Source: Clitopilus passeckerianus (taxonomy: Eukaryota > Basidiomycota > Agaricomycetes > Agaricales > Entolomataceae). Taken from it: a stretch of DNA of 64,000 bases. The translations under genes were made by a program, and so were the position numbers. A model generated the notes under the pieces. It ran no database searches. It saw only the letters and a program-made list of their open reading frames with translations, and was not told the DNA's origin. Below are positions 35,415 through 47,182 of the stretch, in pieces; the stretch's first letter is position 1, and each line of letters starts with the position of its first letter. The stretch spans positions 434,001 to 498,000 of the forward strand of contig CALYLX010000040.1 in assembly GCA_944990035.1 (NCBI GenBank), in the 5' to 3' direction.

Positions 35415-37761
35415 ATGGTTAAAGCCAGCTCGTCCAATCGGCCGATAGTCTCATTCCACATTGGCACCGTCAACACTCGGATCTCGGTGGCCACTAATTC
35501 TGAAGGCGAATCAAAAATATTGAGGGTACATCAGTGAGTACCTTGCTAGCATGGGTGTCAAATTGGGTTATCAGCATCTCATAATGTTTCGACGCCTCAG
35601 CCCTTTTCCCGGTGACAGTTCACGCAACCCTTTGAACATCCCCTCCTGCATAGCATACGATGAAGCTGGTAACGTCCGCGGAGCGGGTGCCGAAATCCGC
35701 GAGGACACTCTTGAAAAGCTCCAGTTTGCCCGTTGGTTAGTGCTCTCTAATCCCGAACTTTGGCAAGTCTCTGACCATACCTCTAAGCTTCAAACTTCAC
35801 CTTCTTCCAACTACAACCCCGAATGCGACCAGAGCACAGAATCGCTACCCGCTCCCTGCTGGAAAAACAGTTGTCGACGTCTACTCCGACTTTTTGCGCT
35901 ATCTCAAGGATTCTGCGCTGACATATCTTGCACGAGAACACCCACATTTCGACTTTGCACCCGACGAGGTTTTTTACGTCCTCTCCTACCCTTGCCTCCA
36001 TGCAATTCCTATCCTTGAAGAGGCGACCCTTAAAGCCGAACTCATTACTCCTGCAAACTCCCAGAAGAGGCTTCACTTTGTTGATGAATCCGAGGCGGCA
36101 GCACAGATTCTTCCAGAACTAGTGTGGTTGTTGGAAGACGATATGCAGGTTGGGAGTTTTACAATCGACACAATCTTCAGTAGACACTCATGAATCATCG
36201 ATGTATAGGAAAAAGAAGCGTTTATTATCGTCAAAGCGGGTGCCGGGACACTCTCAGTCGGAACTTTCTGCGTTGAGACCACCGCCATCGGATCGTCAAG
36301 CTTGATATCTTCTCTGACTGCAACCGAGTGTGAGAGGCGTCTTTTTTGGAATAGCAGTCGCTAACTGACTTCATCATGTAGCATACCTAGAAGGCTCACT
36401 GCTTGTGACGGAACGTGCTCGTTTGCATATCGACAACCTCCTTCGAGATTCGCATTACCATTCCTCCGTTGGCACAATTATGCAAGAATTCGACGCAAGA
36501 ACAAAACTCGGCTTTCGCCACTTCAAAGGCTACCAGTATATTCCATTTGGAGCGTCCACAGACCATGATGAAGAGAATGGGGTTCGCTATGGGCACTTGG
36601 TTCTACGAGGGTGAGGACTCGCATAGGAGTTTTCTAAACTAGAGCTAACCAGAGATTCAATTTGAAGGACCGACGTAGCGAGATTCTTCGAGCCGTCTAT
36701 TTCCTGTGTGGTCAGATCTGTCCTGAACCAGGTGTTCTCTGAGTCCACGAACAAGAAGCGTATCTCCGTGAGATTGCCCGCACCTCTCTTTTTCTCGAGC
36801 ACGTCTAAATTGCGTGTCCTTAGACTATCGTGCTCCTTGGAGGACTCTTTCAGAACGAATGGGTATCCACCAGACTTCGAGATACACTCGAGGCTCTTGG
36901 GCTGGAATGCCATCGGCCCTCTATGAGTAGATCGTGAGTGCTTGTCCTGAGCCTGGCGCGACTCACGATTGTCTCACCCGTTGGATTTATTAAGCGATTT
37001 CGCTGTTTGCGGCGGCGCCATCCAGTGGTGCCTTTACAAGGAACTCAACCCGCTCGAGCGCATCTCGCAATACCACTACGGCATTCGGATACCAATTCCA
37101 TACGATCAATGGGATGATGGCCATGTTTCACGGTCATGGGAAGCTTTCAGAGGTATGGATGGCCAACTATGGCTCACGCACTATTTCAGTGTCATCCTCC
37201 CAAAGGTATTTACAACCCTAAAACCAGAATTGACATTTGTCTAACCAAGGCTTTACGAATATCCTACAAAGGGGGAAAGCAGCCCCGAGACCAAAGAATA
37301 TCGTCACACCTTCACCACCCAAGCAAGAAGGCGAACTGGACTTGATGCTCTGAACATCACCATTTTGAGGCATCAGGGCAGCACATGCCCAGTGTGGGCC
37401 AACAATCCTATCTTCGGTCTGTCCCACGTCCAGCCTCCCTCCAATTTATACCTCACTCACTCGCTTCCTCTTAGATGGGTTCGAAACTGTCTGCACAATG
37501 TATGCAAATACCGCCCAGGCTTCAAGACGACTTCAAGCCTACAAATCGCCGTTCAAGACGTCCAAAGGATGGTCATATTATAAACTCTCATACGACGTGA
37601 TAATTCGCTTTGGTCCCAACGAATTTACAGCTCAACTCGCCTGGAACGAAGACGTAAGTCATCAAACTCCATTTCCCGTTTCTCATCCACCTGCTGACGT
37701 ATATTCGTTTCAGGGCAGAGAAAGACGAGGCGAAGTCTATACGATCACAGACGATTCTTGA
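35415..37761 (+). CDS. Divergent Hsp70-like protein (copy 3) with degenerate ATP site
   Basis: A multi-exon gene whose order of blocks follows its three relatives. ATG 35415 gives SFHIGTVNTRISVA where the others have DVGTTFSG. Then come NIPSCIAYDEAGNVRGAGAE, FLRYLKDSALTYL, FVDESEAAAQIL and, in place of DAGGGTxDIS, the altered KAGAGTLSVG. VLLGGLFQNEWVS stands where VFLVGGF is usual, and TRLRDTLEALGLECHRPS follows. The end is SYDVIIRFGPNEF, then YTITDDS. The THPNGW block is replaced by LSYPCLH. The frame is open across all introns, so the protein seems to be kept. Loss of the phosphate-loop residues suggests it cannot hydrolyse ATP: a pseudo-ATPase or scaffold. This is inference from motifs only. 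Confidence 0.78.
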
Positions 37762-37847
37762 TCTGTCGATACTTTATTTTTTGAGATACTCATCTCACTA
37801 TCTGTTCCATAAATCTATCCTTCTCGTATCTACCTCCACCTCTTGCT

Positions 37848-39481
37848 TCATGCCCCCGTAGTCTTCTCCAGCCATTCTACAACGCAACCCAATTAGCTCA
37901 TGCAATACGCGACCAAGAACATGACTTACCTCTGCTCAACTCATATGCAGCAAATGTCGCTGCACCAGCTGGGATCGTACGTATCACTGTAGCGCACGGA
38001 GTTCCGTCAGCACTCTTCTCCCACGAAAGATTAAATGAAGAGAAAGAGACTTGACTTACGTGTTGGGAACAACCCCCTAAACAGTGCTTTCCTATCATCG
38101 TCCATGTCAAGTTAGTTTCCGCACAAAACCATGGGGGAAAGGATAAAGAGACGTACACCCCACCCTCAGCGACGACACTCCTTATTTCATGCGACATGTA
38201 CCGTATAGGATTCCCTTTGGGTGGCTCGGGGCGTAGTTGGATGCGGGATTTGATCATGTCTGTGGGTAACGTGTTGGGGTTAGATCATACGAATAGGAGA
38301 TGGAGGAGGAAAGACGTACCCAGCGGATAACACGACAACCAATACGCAAGCTACACGCACACCACCATCAGCTGGTCGAAATGGGAGAGATGCGAGAGAA
38401 GGGAATAGAGCGTACACCCCCACAAGATCCACTAGCCAACAACCCCCACACAGGAACGTTCTCCGGACCTCCATACCGCGCCGCGAATTGGCGTTTTGAG
38501 AATTCGTACGCTGTGTAGAACCTGTCATACGAGTATCATTAGCACACCATAACCCACCCACAGTGCCCCTTGTATAGAACGTCGGCTCACCCAGCATACG
38601 CCGGCACCTCCCTCACAACCGTAACCCAATACCCCCTCATCACACCCTTCCTGAACCCCCACTCCTTCCACATCTCTTTGGCGACGTCCCGCAGACGTTT
38701 GTCGGTGGCGGCGCCGTATTGGCCTTGCATGCGGACTTTGAACATTTCGACTGTGGGAGGTGGGGGTGATTAGCATTTGAATCGAGAACTCTGGGGAGAA
38801 CGTGCGCGAGGAGTGTAGGAAAGAGAGGAAGAGGGGAGGGGAAAGATGGGAGAGACGAAAGAGAAGAGAAATGAACGGATACACACCAGGACTAGCCAAC
38901 ACCGCATTCGCCGCACCCGCCATTGCACCCGCCATAGCGATCTGCTTCAACTCCAGCTGGGGGAAGGGCGAGATGAGGCGTTTGGAGAAGGCGTAGGAGG
39001 CGAAGAGGAGGGAGTTTACACCGGCTATGCCGAGGAGGGGGGAGGCCATGCCTGTTGGTGGGAGAGGTTAGTATATCGGGAGATGGAAGTGGGAGGGGGA
39101 GGGGGAGGGGAGGGAGGGGAGGGAGGGAAGGAAGGAAGGAGGTGGGAAGGAACGGAGGAACGGTACCTTTGTATAAAGCGAAGAACCCTTCTTTTCGGAT
39201 TGTTTGGAGGAGGATGTCCATTGGGCCCTTCTACTTGCCTTCCGTCAGCCATCTGCATCTTACTATCTTTCAGAATGGGAGGAGATACGTACGAACATGC
39301 CCTCTTCAAAACATTGTAAGTGAGTAGGACGCGAAGAGATGGATAAGGAAAACTCACTCGGCGCAATCTGAGCCCTCGTCTTAACCGTATCTAACGGTTG
39401 CCCAACCAGAACCTGGGCAGCACCTCCGACACTTCCTGCTATCAAGTCGTTTATCGTCGACCAGGTGTTGTTGCGGACCAT
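37848..39481 (-). CDS. Mitochondrial carrier (carnitine/amino-acid branch of SLC25)
   Basis: About ten exons on the minus strand encode a six-helix inner-membrane carrier, starting MVRNNTWSTINDLIAGSVGG. Three signature repeats are visible: QPLDTVKTRAQ, SPVEMFKVRMQ and YPLDMIKSRIQ, each followed by the family's helix pattern (for example MASPLLGIAGVNSLLFASY). The end is PTLIRTIPAGAATFAAYELS, with a stop at 37848. The second motif has Glu for Asp (PVE), which is seen in the YMC1/ORT1/CRC1 group. The exact substrate cannot be told from the sequence. Exon 2 is only 11 bases long (39293-39303, residues KGMF across both junctions). Introns are small; one contains a G-rich tract. It is transcribed divergently from REX4. 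Confidence 0.88.
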
Positions 39482-39947
39482 CTTGTCTTTTCTCTATCTA
39501 GTTCGTTTACGTTTGCTATAGTTTTTTGACGCTCTTCCCTTCTCTAGTTCCAAAGCGACGGAAGTCTAGTTCTTGCCCAGATCCAACGTTGCCGCAGCAG
39601 TACGAGTGGAAGTTATGATAGCAATAGAGGGTGAAGGACAAGAGTAAGAGATAACCCTGTGGCAAGGCGCTTTACCACACTAAGCAAACCATCGTCCTAG
39701 CCGACGCCTTCCAACCATTCAATTGAGCTCGAGCTGATTGCGCGATTGGGCCTGGGAAGGCGTTATCCCCGGTTAGATTTCGAGCGCTTAGAGCACAGGC
39801 ACGTGAGCAACTATTTTGGGAAAGGGTGAATTTGCACGTTCGGTTCTTGAGCTTCACCATCGGGACTATATGGGGTGGATATCTCTCTCAATATCATAAC
39901 AACGACAACATAGAGCGTCTTGAATAGGCTCTAAGAAGATAGGAAGA
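39482..39947. promoter_or_regulatory. Divergent promoter, carrier and REX4
   Basis: The 466 bases between the carrier start (minus) and the REX4 start (plus) must hold both promoters. No confident TATA box or known operator is visible. A short anonymous minus-strand frame inside it is not supported. Confidence 0.4.
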
Positions 39948-41479
39948 ATGGTGAAAAAACCAGGTGAAAGTAGCAAGAGTAAGATTGGTGGGACGACGAC
40001 GTTTGCTTCGTCGAATTGGATGGCTTTGCAGAAGGTATTTCTATCTCTCTTCCTTATTTTTCTTTTCATGACATCATTCTTACTCACCCACTCTCCTTCT
40101 CTTCCATCTCTTCTATCTAGACAATAAAAAAGAAACCTTCTCGAGATGACGATGAAGCAGCAAATGGACGACCCAAGAAGCGAAGAAAACTCGACGAGCA
40201 GAGTCGGACTCGGTCAACACGATCTCAATCACCTACACCATCAACATCGTATACCCAAACCACCCGACCAGATAAGGATAGTAGAAAGAATGGAGAATCC
40301 ATCCCTGCATTGAGAGATATGATTCTTGGGAAAATAGATCCGAGCGAGAGTCAAAAACAGTGCGTTCTTCCTCCCTTCCTCCCTCACTCTTCCCATCAAC
40401 TAACCCACCCTCTCCACCCCACCACAGACCAGGCAAATACCTCGCTCTCGACTGCGAAATGGTCGGCATCGGCCTCGACGGCACCGAATCCTCCCTCGCC
40501 CGCGTCAGCATCGTCAACTTCCACGGCATCGTCCTCCTCGACTCCTTCGTCAAGCAAAAAGAGCGCGTCGTCGACTACCGCACGCAGTGGAGTGGGGTGC
40601 GGGAGAGGGATATGGTTAAAGGTGTGTGTGTTCGTACTTGGAGGATAGGAAAGTTGGGTTAATGTGGACATTTGGGATTGTTTAGCGAAACCGTTTGAGG
40701 AGATACAGAAGGAGGTGGCGGGGTTGTTGAAAGATAGAATCTTAGTCGGACACGCCGTATTCAACGATCTCAAGGTATCGCCTTTCCCCCTCCCATCCCC
40801 TTCCCTCCTTCTCCCTCTCCTTTCTCGCTCAACTAATTCTCGCTCAACTAACTAACCCTCTCCACCCACACAGGCCCTCCTCCTCTCCCACCCCCGGCAC
40901 CTAACCCGTGACACCCAAACTCTCGCCTACAAACACAAATCCACCAAAAGCAAATACATCGCCCTCCGCAACCTCGTCCGGCAAGAACTGGATGTGGGGA
41001 TTCAGGGTGGGGAGCATAGTAGTGTTACGGATGCGAGGGCGACGATGGCGGTGTTTAGGTTGAATAGGAGGGTGTGGGATGCGGGGTTTAAGCAAGGAGT
41101 GACTATGGCTGTGGCAACGTCTGAGGCAACAACTGCTATTGGGGTGGCGGGGAAACGAAAACGAACAAACGTAGGGGGGGATGAAGACGATGAAGACGAG
41201 GATCGGGGCGAACCTCCCTCCTCAACCACCATCAAAATCTCCACCAAATCTAAAAAGCAGACTCAAGAATACCCAGGTGGAGGACGGAAGGGCATCTCTT
41301 CCGGCTTGTCAGTGATCGTAAGAGGTGGGAAAGGGTCGGTACCAGGGAGGGCGAAGATAACGGGAACAAAAGGAGGAAAGGCAGGGGCGCCAGCGGGGAC
41401 TGGGGGGAAGACGAAGTGGTGGAAGGAGTTAGTTAGTACTAGTAGTAAGGGAGGGGAGAAGATGACAATGGGAACGTGA
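39948..41479 (+). CDS. REX4: RNA exonuclease 4 (DEDDh)
   Basis: A multi-exon gene starting [15 protein letters not shown]. The exonuclease III motif begins [14 protein letters not shown] (Asp and Glu of ExoI), followed by [17 protein letters not shown], then VGHAVFNDL (ExoII Asp) and [12 protein letters not shown] (ExoIII His and Asp). All four acidic residues and the His are present. The N-terminus is basic ([10 protein letters not shown]), a likely nuclear signal. In yeast, Rex4 helps process pre-rRNA (ITS1) in the nucleolus. The C-terminus after the domain is a Gly/Lys-rich tail of about 110 residues ([16 protein letters not shown], ending [13 protein letters not shown]). A damaged copy of that tail lies just downstream. 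Confidence 0.92.
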
Positions 41480-41589
41480 TTCTTGCGGTTCAGCTACAAG
41501 ATTGTCGAGAGCGAGAGAGGGTGAGCATGAACTGGAACGGACTGGTACCAATTCTGGCGAATCTCGGGCGTGAAGCAAGAGCCTGTTAG

Positions 41590-41883
41590 GTTTGGGGAGA
41601 CTTAGACTTCGTGGAGGAGCTTTTGGTAATCACCACCAAGTCGAAGAAAGGGACCCAAGAATATCCAGGCCGCGGTCGAAAAGGCATTTCCTCCGGCTTG
41701 TTGGTCATTGTGAGAGGTGGGAAGGGGAAGGGGTCGGTGCCTGGAAGATCGAAGAAAACAGAAGCAGCAGCGGGAGGAAAAGGTAGAAAGGGAGGGACTG
41801 GGACCGGAGGGAAGACGAAGTGGTGGAAGGAGTTAGTTCGTAGTAGTACTGGGACTGTGAGTAAGATGGCAATGGGATCATGA
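41590..41883 (+). pseudogene. Partial tandem duplicate of the REX4 3' end
   Basis: Within 110 bases of the REX4 stop, a second frame repeats its tail: TKSKKGTQEYPGRGRKGIS, then [19 protein letters not shown], and [14 protein letters not shown], ending MAMGS and a stop. The original has [19 protein letters not shown] and ends MTMGT. There is no ATG at its beginning, no exonuclease domain and no promoter of its own, so it is a fragment. It might be read as an alternative last exon, but no splice acceptor was confirmed. Confidence 0.8.
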
Positions 41884-42180
41884 TTCTCAAGGTTCAAAAG
41901 TTCAACGCTCAGGTCCTGTGGGCTCGATATTTTTGAGAATGGGATGTCCAGCCGGTATTGAGAGTAAGGGCTCATGATGGCGCATATATCTGCCTTATAA
42001 ACTGGATGGCTTAAAGCAAATGATCGGCTGCCATGAGAGAGGACTAAAATCACCAATACCTGTGGAAAGTGCCAGAGGAGACGAAGTTGTCAATCCAATC
42101 GACTTTCTTCAATCCCTCCGCCCATTCACGAACCATTGGTGCACCGACAACCAACGTTTCAGGATTCAGAGGAAAAAATA

Positions 42181-42245
42181 AAAATAAATATTGAGACCCG
42201 TAGGTCTACCACTCCGGAAAAGCGTGTCATCCTTGTGCAGGGGCC

Positions 42246-42276
<31 letters not shown>

Positions 42277-42300
42277 TTCGTATGTCACCCCGAAGGGGAC
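42181..42300 (-). ncRNA. U6: U6 spliceosomal snRNA
   Basis: On the minus strand the gene begins GTCCCCTTCGGGG, the 5' stem-loop, near 42300. It continues with the ACAGAGA box (complement of 42256-42262), the GATTAGCATGG segment with the AGC triad, and CAAGGATGACACGC, which base-pairs into the intramolecular stem-loop. U6 pairs with the 5' splice site and U4/U2 and forms the catalytic core of the spliceosome. The core is uninterrupted by an intron, unlike U6 genes of some basidiomycete yeasts. The region after the stem-loop (AGTGGTAGACCTACGGGTCT) is not one I recognise, and the run of T at 42184-42173 would end RNA polymerase III transcription, so the exact 3' end is uncertain. Confidence 0.95.
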
Positions 42301-42324
42301 AAAGACCTGTCTTCTCCTCCTCTG

Positions 42325-42333
42325 CCTAATAGA
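42325..42333 (-). promoter_or_regulatory. Possible U6 TATA-like element
   Basis: TCTATTAGG on the minus strand lies about 25-33 bases before the U6 5' end, where TATA elements of polymerase III snRNA genes occur. The match to TATA is weak, so this is a position-based guess. Confidence 0.35.
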
Positions 42334-43285
42334 GGGTTTTTGAATTTCGTTCAGCTCACGAAGTGTTATGTCAGCGGATGGTGAATTTTGATTGGTTGGC
42401 TGGGTCGGCTTGACGGTCGGGTATCGGGAGTTGCAAGGAGGTGAGAAATGGGAGTTAAGGGCAGGTGGGAGGAACAAACGGAGTTAACGGAGCTTTCATG
42501 TAGGTTTTGGAGTTTCGAGTTTCGATAACACCTGCTTGGACCCTCATCCGCTGTGAAGGCTCAGGACATGCGTTTTCCTGCACTGGCGCGACTTGCATAT
42601 ATCAAAACGTAAACTGCGGCCTGGCTTTGGGTGACGGATCGGGCCTCGTGAAGTGCCAGCTGGTGTGGAGTCCTCGAGGATGTCAATGCGTGCAGGCTTG
42701 TTCGATCGTAATTGGCGGCGTTGCGGAAATGTATCTTCTATGAATTTGTAGAAAGATTACAGACTGTTTTCTTCTCTGGTTCGGTCTTGCAGTTTCTTCT
42801 TACCTTCGTGGACTAATGTCTGCTGGGTCAAATCTATAGTGCCGACTCGGCCACGAACTAAAAACGAAGCTCGAACTCAGATTGTCACAAAACGTGGGTC
42901 TTGCAGCTGTTGGAACGGATGCGAATATCAAATGCGGTGTCTCGCGCCGACAGTGGTTGTCACTTTGGAACAGGAAGACCCTAACAACCCCAGAACATGG
43001 CAAGAGCACGAGCCACGAGCCGGTGGATGGATTAGCCTTGTCCCTGAGACCTGACCGACCACCTCTGCTTGGCTGGTGTTCTTCGTGCGTGTATGCCTCG
43101 CGGACGAATATATCAGGCTTCGTGATCAAGCAAACATGTCCGAGTGGCCGTCATCTCAACGTGCGAGCGGCATGGAATCAGTCTGCTTCACCTGCATAGA
43201 CACGCATTCATGTACATAAGACTGCAGCTCCATCCTGACGATTATTCCGAACCATCCTGCTTCATACCCACCTTGCACTAACACT
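42334..43285. other. Intergenic, no gene seen
   Basis: Between the U6 gene and the Hsp70-like copy 4. Open frames up to about 110 codons exist on both strands, but none has a family or splice context. Confidence 0.4.
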
Positions 43286-45798
43286 ATGCGCCCAACTCGT
43301 AGTCCTTACAACGGCACTGAGAGGAAACTCGTCCTCGCTTTTGATATTGGTACCACTTTTAGCGGTATCGCTTATAGGTGCGTTTCTTCTTCTGATCTAT
43401 ATCGAAGATAAGAGTAGCTGACGAGGACGATTGTATAGTATTCTAGATCCTGGTCAAGTACCTGAGATAAGGGGTGTAACACGGTGCGATACACTTCAAT
43501 CAGAATATTATCAGATATATGCTGAATTAACGTGATGATCGATAGATTCCCAGCCCAAGAAAAAGTCGGCGGCGATTCCAAGATCCCAACGATCATCTAT
43601 TACGACCAAGCTGGAAACCCACGCGCCATAGGCGCTGAAGCTCTCCAAGAGAGCATCGCAGAGCTAGTGGAAGACGAAGGATGGGTGAAAGCAGAATGGT
43701 CAGCCTCCTACCTTACTACGTTTCTTCACTCAACTAACTCTCCCTCCCCCTTCCCAACAGGTTCAAACTCCACATGCGCCCCAAATCAATCTCTAAATCC
43801 GGCTCTCCCCTCGACATACCCCCACTCCCAGCCGGCAAATCCGTAGTAAACCTCTTCTCCGACTTCATGTCCTACCTCTTCTCCTGCGCCCGTACCTACA
43901 TCCAAGAAACGCACGCCAACGGGTCCTCCCTATGGGACTCCGTCGAGCATAAAATCGAGTATGTCTTGACCCACCCTAATGGATGGGAGGGCCCACAACA
44001 GCAGCAGATGAGGCAGGCTGCCGTTATGGCTGGTTTGGTGCCGAATACCCCGGTTGGACACGGGAGGATTAGGTTCGTTACGGAGGGAGAGGCGAGTTTG
44101 CATTTTTGTATTCAGAATGGGTTGACGGGAGAGCCTATGAAGGTTAGTCTTCGATTGCTGTGATCGTAAATGTGAAGGAGAATGGAAGCTAACGGGGTGT
44201 ATTTGTAGAATGGAGGCGGCATCCTCATCGTTGATGCTGGAGGAGGAACCGTCGACATTAGCGCATACGGACAATCGTCCGAAACGAAATTCGAGGAGAT
44301 TGCTGCTGCAGAGTGTATGCCTCTTCCCTTCGGATCCTACTTTATCATATTCTAACACTCTAGCAGGCTACCTGCAGGGATCCGTCTTTGTCACGAGTCG
44401 TGCTCGTGCATTCTTGAAAGGTTTGGACGCCCATGGTAATTCTTCGCACAATACTCATCTACCGGACTTCCATAGACTACCTCAAAGGATCCAAATTCAT
44501 CGACGACGTCGACAGCATGACTACCGAATTCGACCGATCCGCGAAGCTTGCCTTCGAGAAGGCAGCCAACCCACTGTTCATCAAGTTCGGTGGGGCTCGT
44601 GATCGTGACTTGAAGCTCAACATTCGAGCTGGTCAACTCAAACTTCTTGGGTGCGTCTACTATTCGCCTCTCATCATCTATCCTAGCAACCCATGACTGA
44701 CTGGATATGGCGTTTGTAGGACTGATGTTGCGAAATTCTTCCAACCGTCAGTTGCATGTATCGTCCGTGCCATCACGGAACAACGACAGAAAGCGAAGAA
44801 ACCAATCGCTGTACGCCCCTTCCTTTTCTCTCCCTTTCTCCTTCTTTCCAGTTTGACTGACCCGACGCGTGTATAGTCCGTCTTCCTGGTCGGAGGTTTC
44901 TCCGCCAGTCAATACCTCTTCGACCAACTAAAAGGCGCACCCGAACTCGGTGATATCGACGTCTGCAGGCCAGATTGTCATCTGTACGTCTCCTTCCTCC
45001 CACATACCCCTTTACCCAACTAACCCAATCGATTTGTAAACCGGTAGAAACAAAGCAGTCGCAGACGGCGCAGTCTCCTTCTACCTCGACCGCTGCGTCA
45101 ACGTCCGCGTCTCCAAATTCGCATACGGCGTCTCATGCAACGTCAACTACTGCGCCTTCCTCCAGTCCCACCGTGAGCGTGAGACGAGCGTGTATACCGG
45201 TATCGACGGAAGGCAGATGCTGCCTGGTGCTTATGATGTTATCCTGCCCAAGGTTTGTTCGTTCTTTGACGATGCTAGGGAGATGTGGGCTGATAGGTTG
45301 GCTTGAAAGGGAACTCAAATCTCGGAAACACACGAGTTTAGAGAGGCGTACTCTCGCCATGCGCCGCAGAGGAACTACTTGCAGGTCGTGAGGACGAGGA
45401 TTATCGCTTATCGTGGTAATTCTACCAATCCTCAGTGGATGGATATTGACGAAGGTGGGCTCATTCCTCTACTTTATTGTTCGCCTTCTTAACCTTCTTG
45501 TAATTGTGAAAACAGATCAATACACAACCCTCTGCTACGTCGAAGCTGATACGAGCCAACTCTGCAATGCACTCACCCCAGGAATCCATAATGGCCGTAC
45601 ATTCTTCAAGATGGATTATGAGATCATTATGTCCTTTGGTTTGACAGAGCTGACGGCGCAGATTTGTTGGAAGGAGAATGTACGTCTCAATCCACATATT
45701 TCGCTTTTGAACCTAGAATTCAGACTAATCTTCATTCTTTCTCTTAGGGTGTCGAGAGAAGAGGCCCGGCGAAGGTGGTCTACGACGCATTGGATTAG
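43286..45798 (+). CDS. Hsp70-like protein, HSPA12 type (copy 4)
   Basis: A multi-exon gene starting MRPTRSPYNGTERK, with phosphate-1 loop LAFDIGTTFSGIAYS; exon 1 is 43286-43377, phase 2. The blocks follow the family: VGGDSKIPTIIYYDQAGNPR, THPNGWEGPQQQQMRQAA, FVTEGEASLHFC, LIVDAGGGTVDISAY, SVFLVGGFSASQYL and KAVADGAVSFYL. The last exon gives GVERRGPAKVVYDALD and a stop at 45796-45798. All ATP-binding motifs are intact and I found no broken splice site. Introns are 46-70 bp. It is the best-preserved of the four copies with copy 1. Fungal members have no assigned client; they share only the ATPase half of Hsp70. Confidence 0.9.
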
Positions 45799-47182
45799 GA
45801 AGGGGTCCAGAATCGCTGGTCGATTATTCTGCATATCACTACTCTGTACTCTTACTTGTGATTTACACACACACTGTCCTTAATTTCCCAATTGTCTTTG
45901 ATTCTTTCGAGTGACTTCGGGAAGGATCTTGACATGGACATAGTGAGCCGTTCACAGCTATCTGTATAACCCTGGGTCAAGCACGGGTGCATTCACAAGG
46001 CGTGCTAGGGCATCTAATTGCCAACCCTGCCATGGAATTCGAGGAAGTCGTAAGACAACCGATCTTAGATATATTCGCCTGTGCCGCCGGGCTATATTAA
46101 CAACTTCTCCTCGACACGTTGAGCTTGTTTTGCAGCCGTCCTGTATAGATAAGGCCAAGCCCTGCAAATCTTTGGTCAGCGGACGATGCAGAGGGGCTAG
46201 TGAAGAATCATATGCGTGGATATGTCGGTATGTAGAGAACGAAGAGGATAAGACGGAACGAGATGCATTCCGTGGAGTTATATCCAGTGTTTATCTGCAT
46301 GCGAGCCCATTGACGTTCGGCGAGGGCTCCGGTGTGGGGATGTTGGTACTAGAATGGTTCTTCTAAATTGTGGGACAACCTTGTGCACGAGGACCATGTT
46401 CGGCGCCTTCTCGTGCTATCGGGCTCGAAAAGATGGCGTGTAGGGCATACAAGAGGTTTTGAGTTTCGTCCAGTTCATAGAACTGTCATCCGCATCAGGG
46501 GAAGTTCGAGAAATGCGGGGGAACAAGGTGGGACCTGGAGTAATTCCTCCACTTGGTCAAACAGTGTCAAAAAACAACGAGGAGTCGGTATTCTATACCC
46601 CTTCTGGTACGGCAAAATGAAAAGATAAGCGAATAGCGATCGGCATGGGAGTGATCACTGTAGCCGTTGACTGTTGTTGGACCGTGATTATGTCGTTCGA
46701 ACCAATGAGAAAAGTCCGGGGCCCCGCACCAATAGACTTCGCCGGTATATTATCTCCAAATAACAAGCTGTCAAGGAAGCAACGATTGTCAATGACATAC
46801 ATTTTGTGGAGTATCTTCGGTTGAAGCAAGAATAGAACCTCGTATAGACCCAGAGAGCACTCAGATTCTCGTAGTTCAAGCTCATGGTCAAAGACGAAAG
46901 ACTCAAGCGAGCAAAGTAGACCCTATCAGAGCTCGAAAACATGCGCCAATGACGCCCCAGGCACCGTCTAAATGAAGCCCAGCGACGTCTGTCGGGGTGG
47001 AGGCTTGTGGGGAGAACGAGCACATGGTTGATATGGCTGATTGGAATTGTGGTAGCGAATCTGATGCAAGGGATCAGCTGGCCGCCGTCGGGTGCAGTTT
47101 TTGTCATCGTCTATAATACCAACGCCCAAGGAGCCCAAGTACGGCTCAATAACTCACCCTCCTTCATTGGTTTCTATACGAG
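45799..47182. other. Intergenic, 1.4 kb without a recognisable gene
   Basis: Holds the 3' flank of the Hsp70-like copy 4 and the promoter of the IML2-like gene. Open frames up to 139 codons occur on the minus strand (47107-46688), without family similarity. I see no RNA gene. Confidence 0.4.

Noticed and set aside
42166..42477. 103-codon frame over the U6 region
   Set aside because: The U6 sequence explains the conservation; the frame has no protein family.
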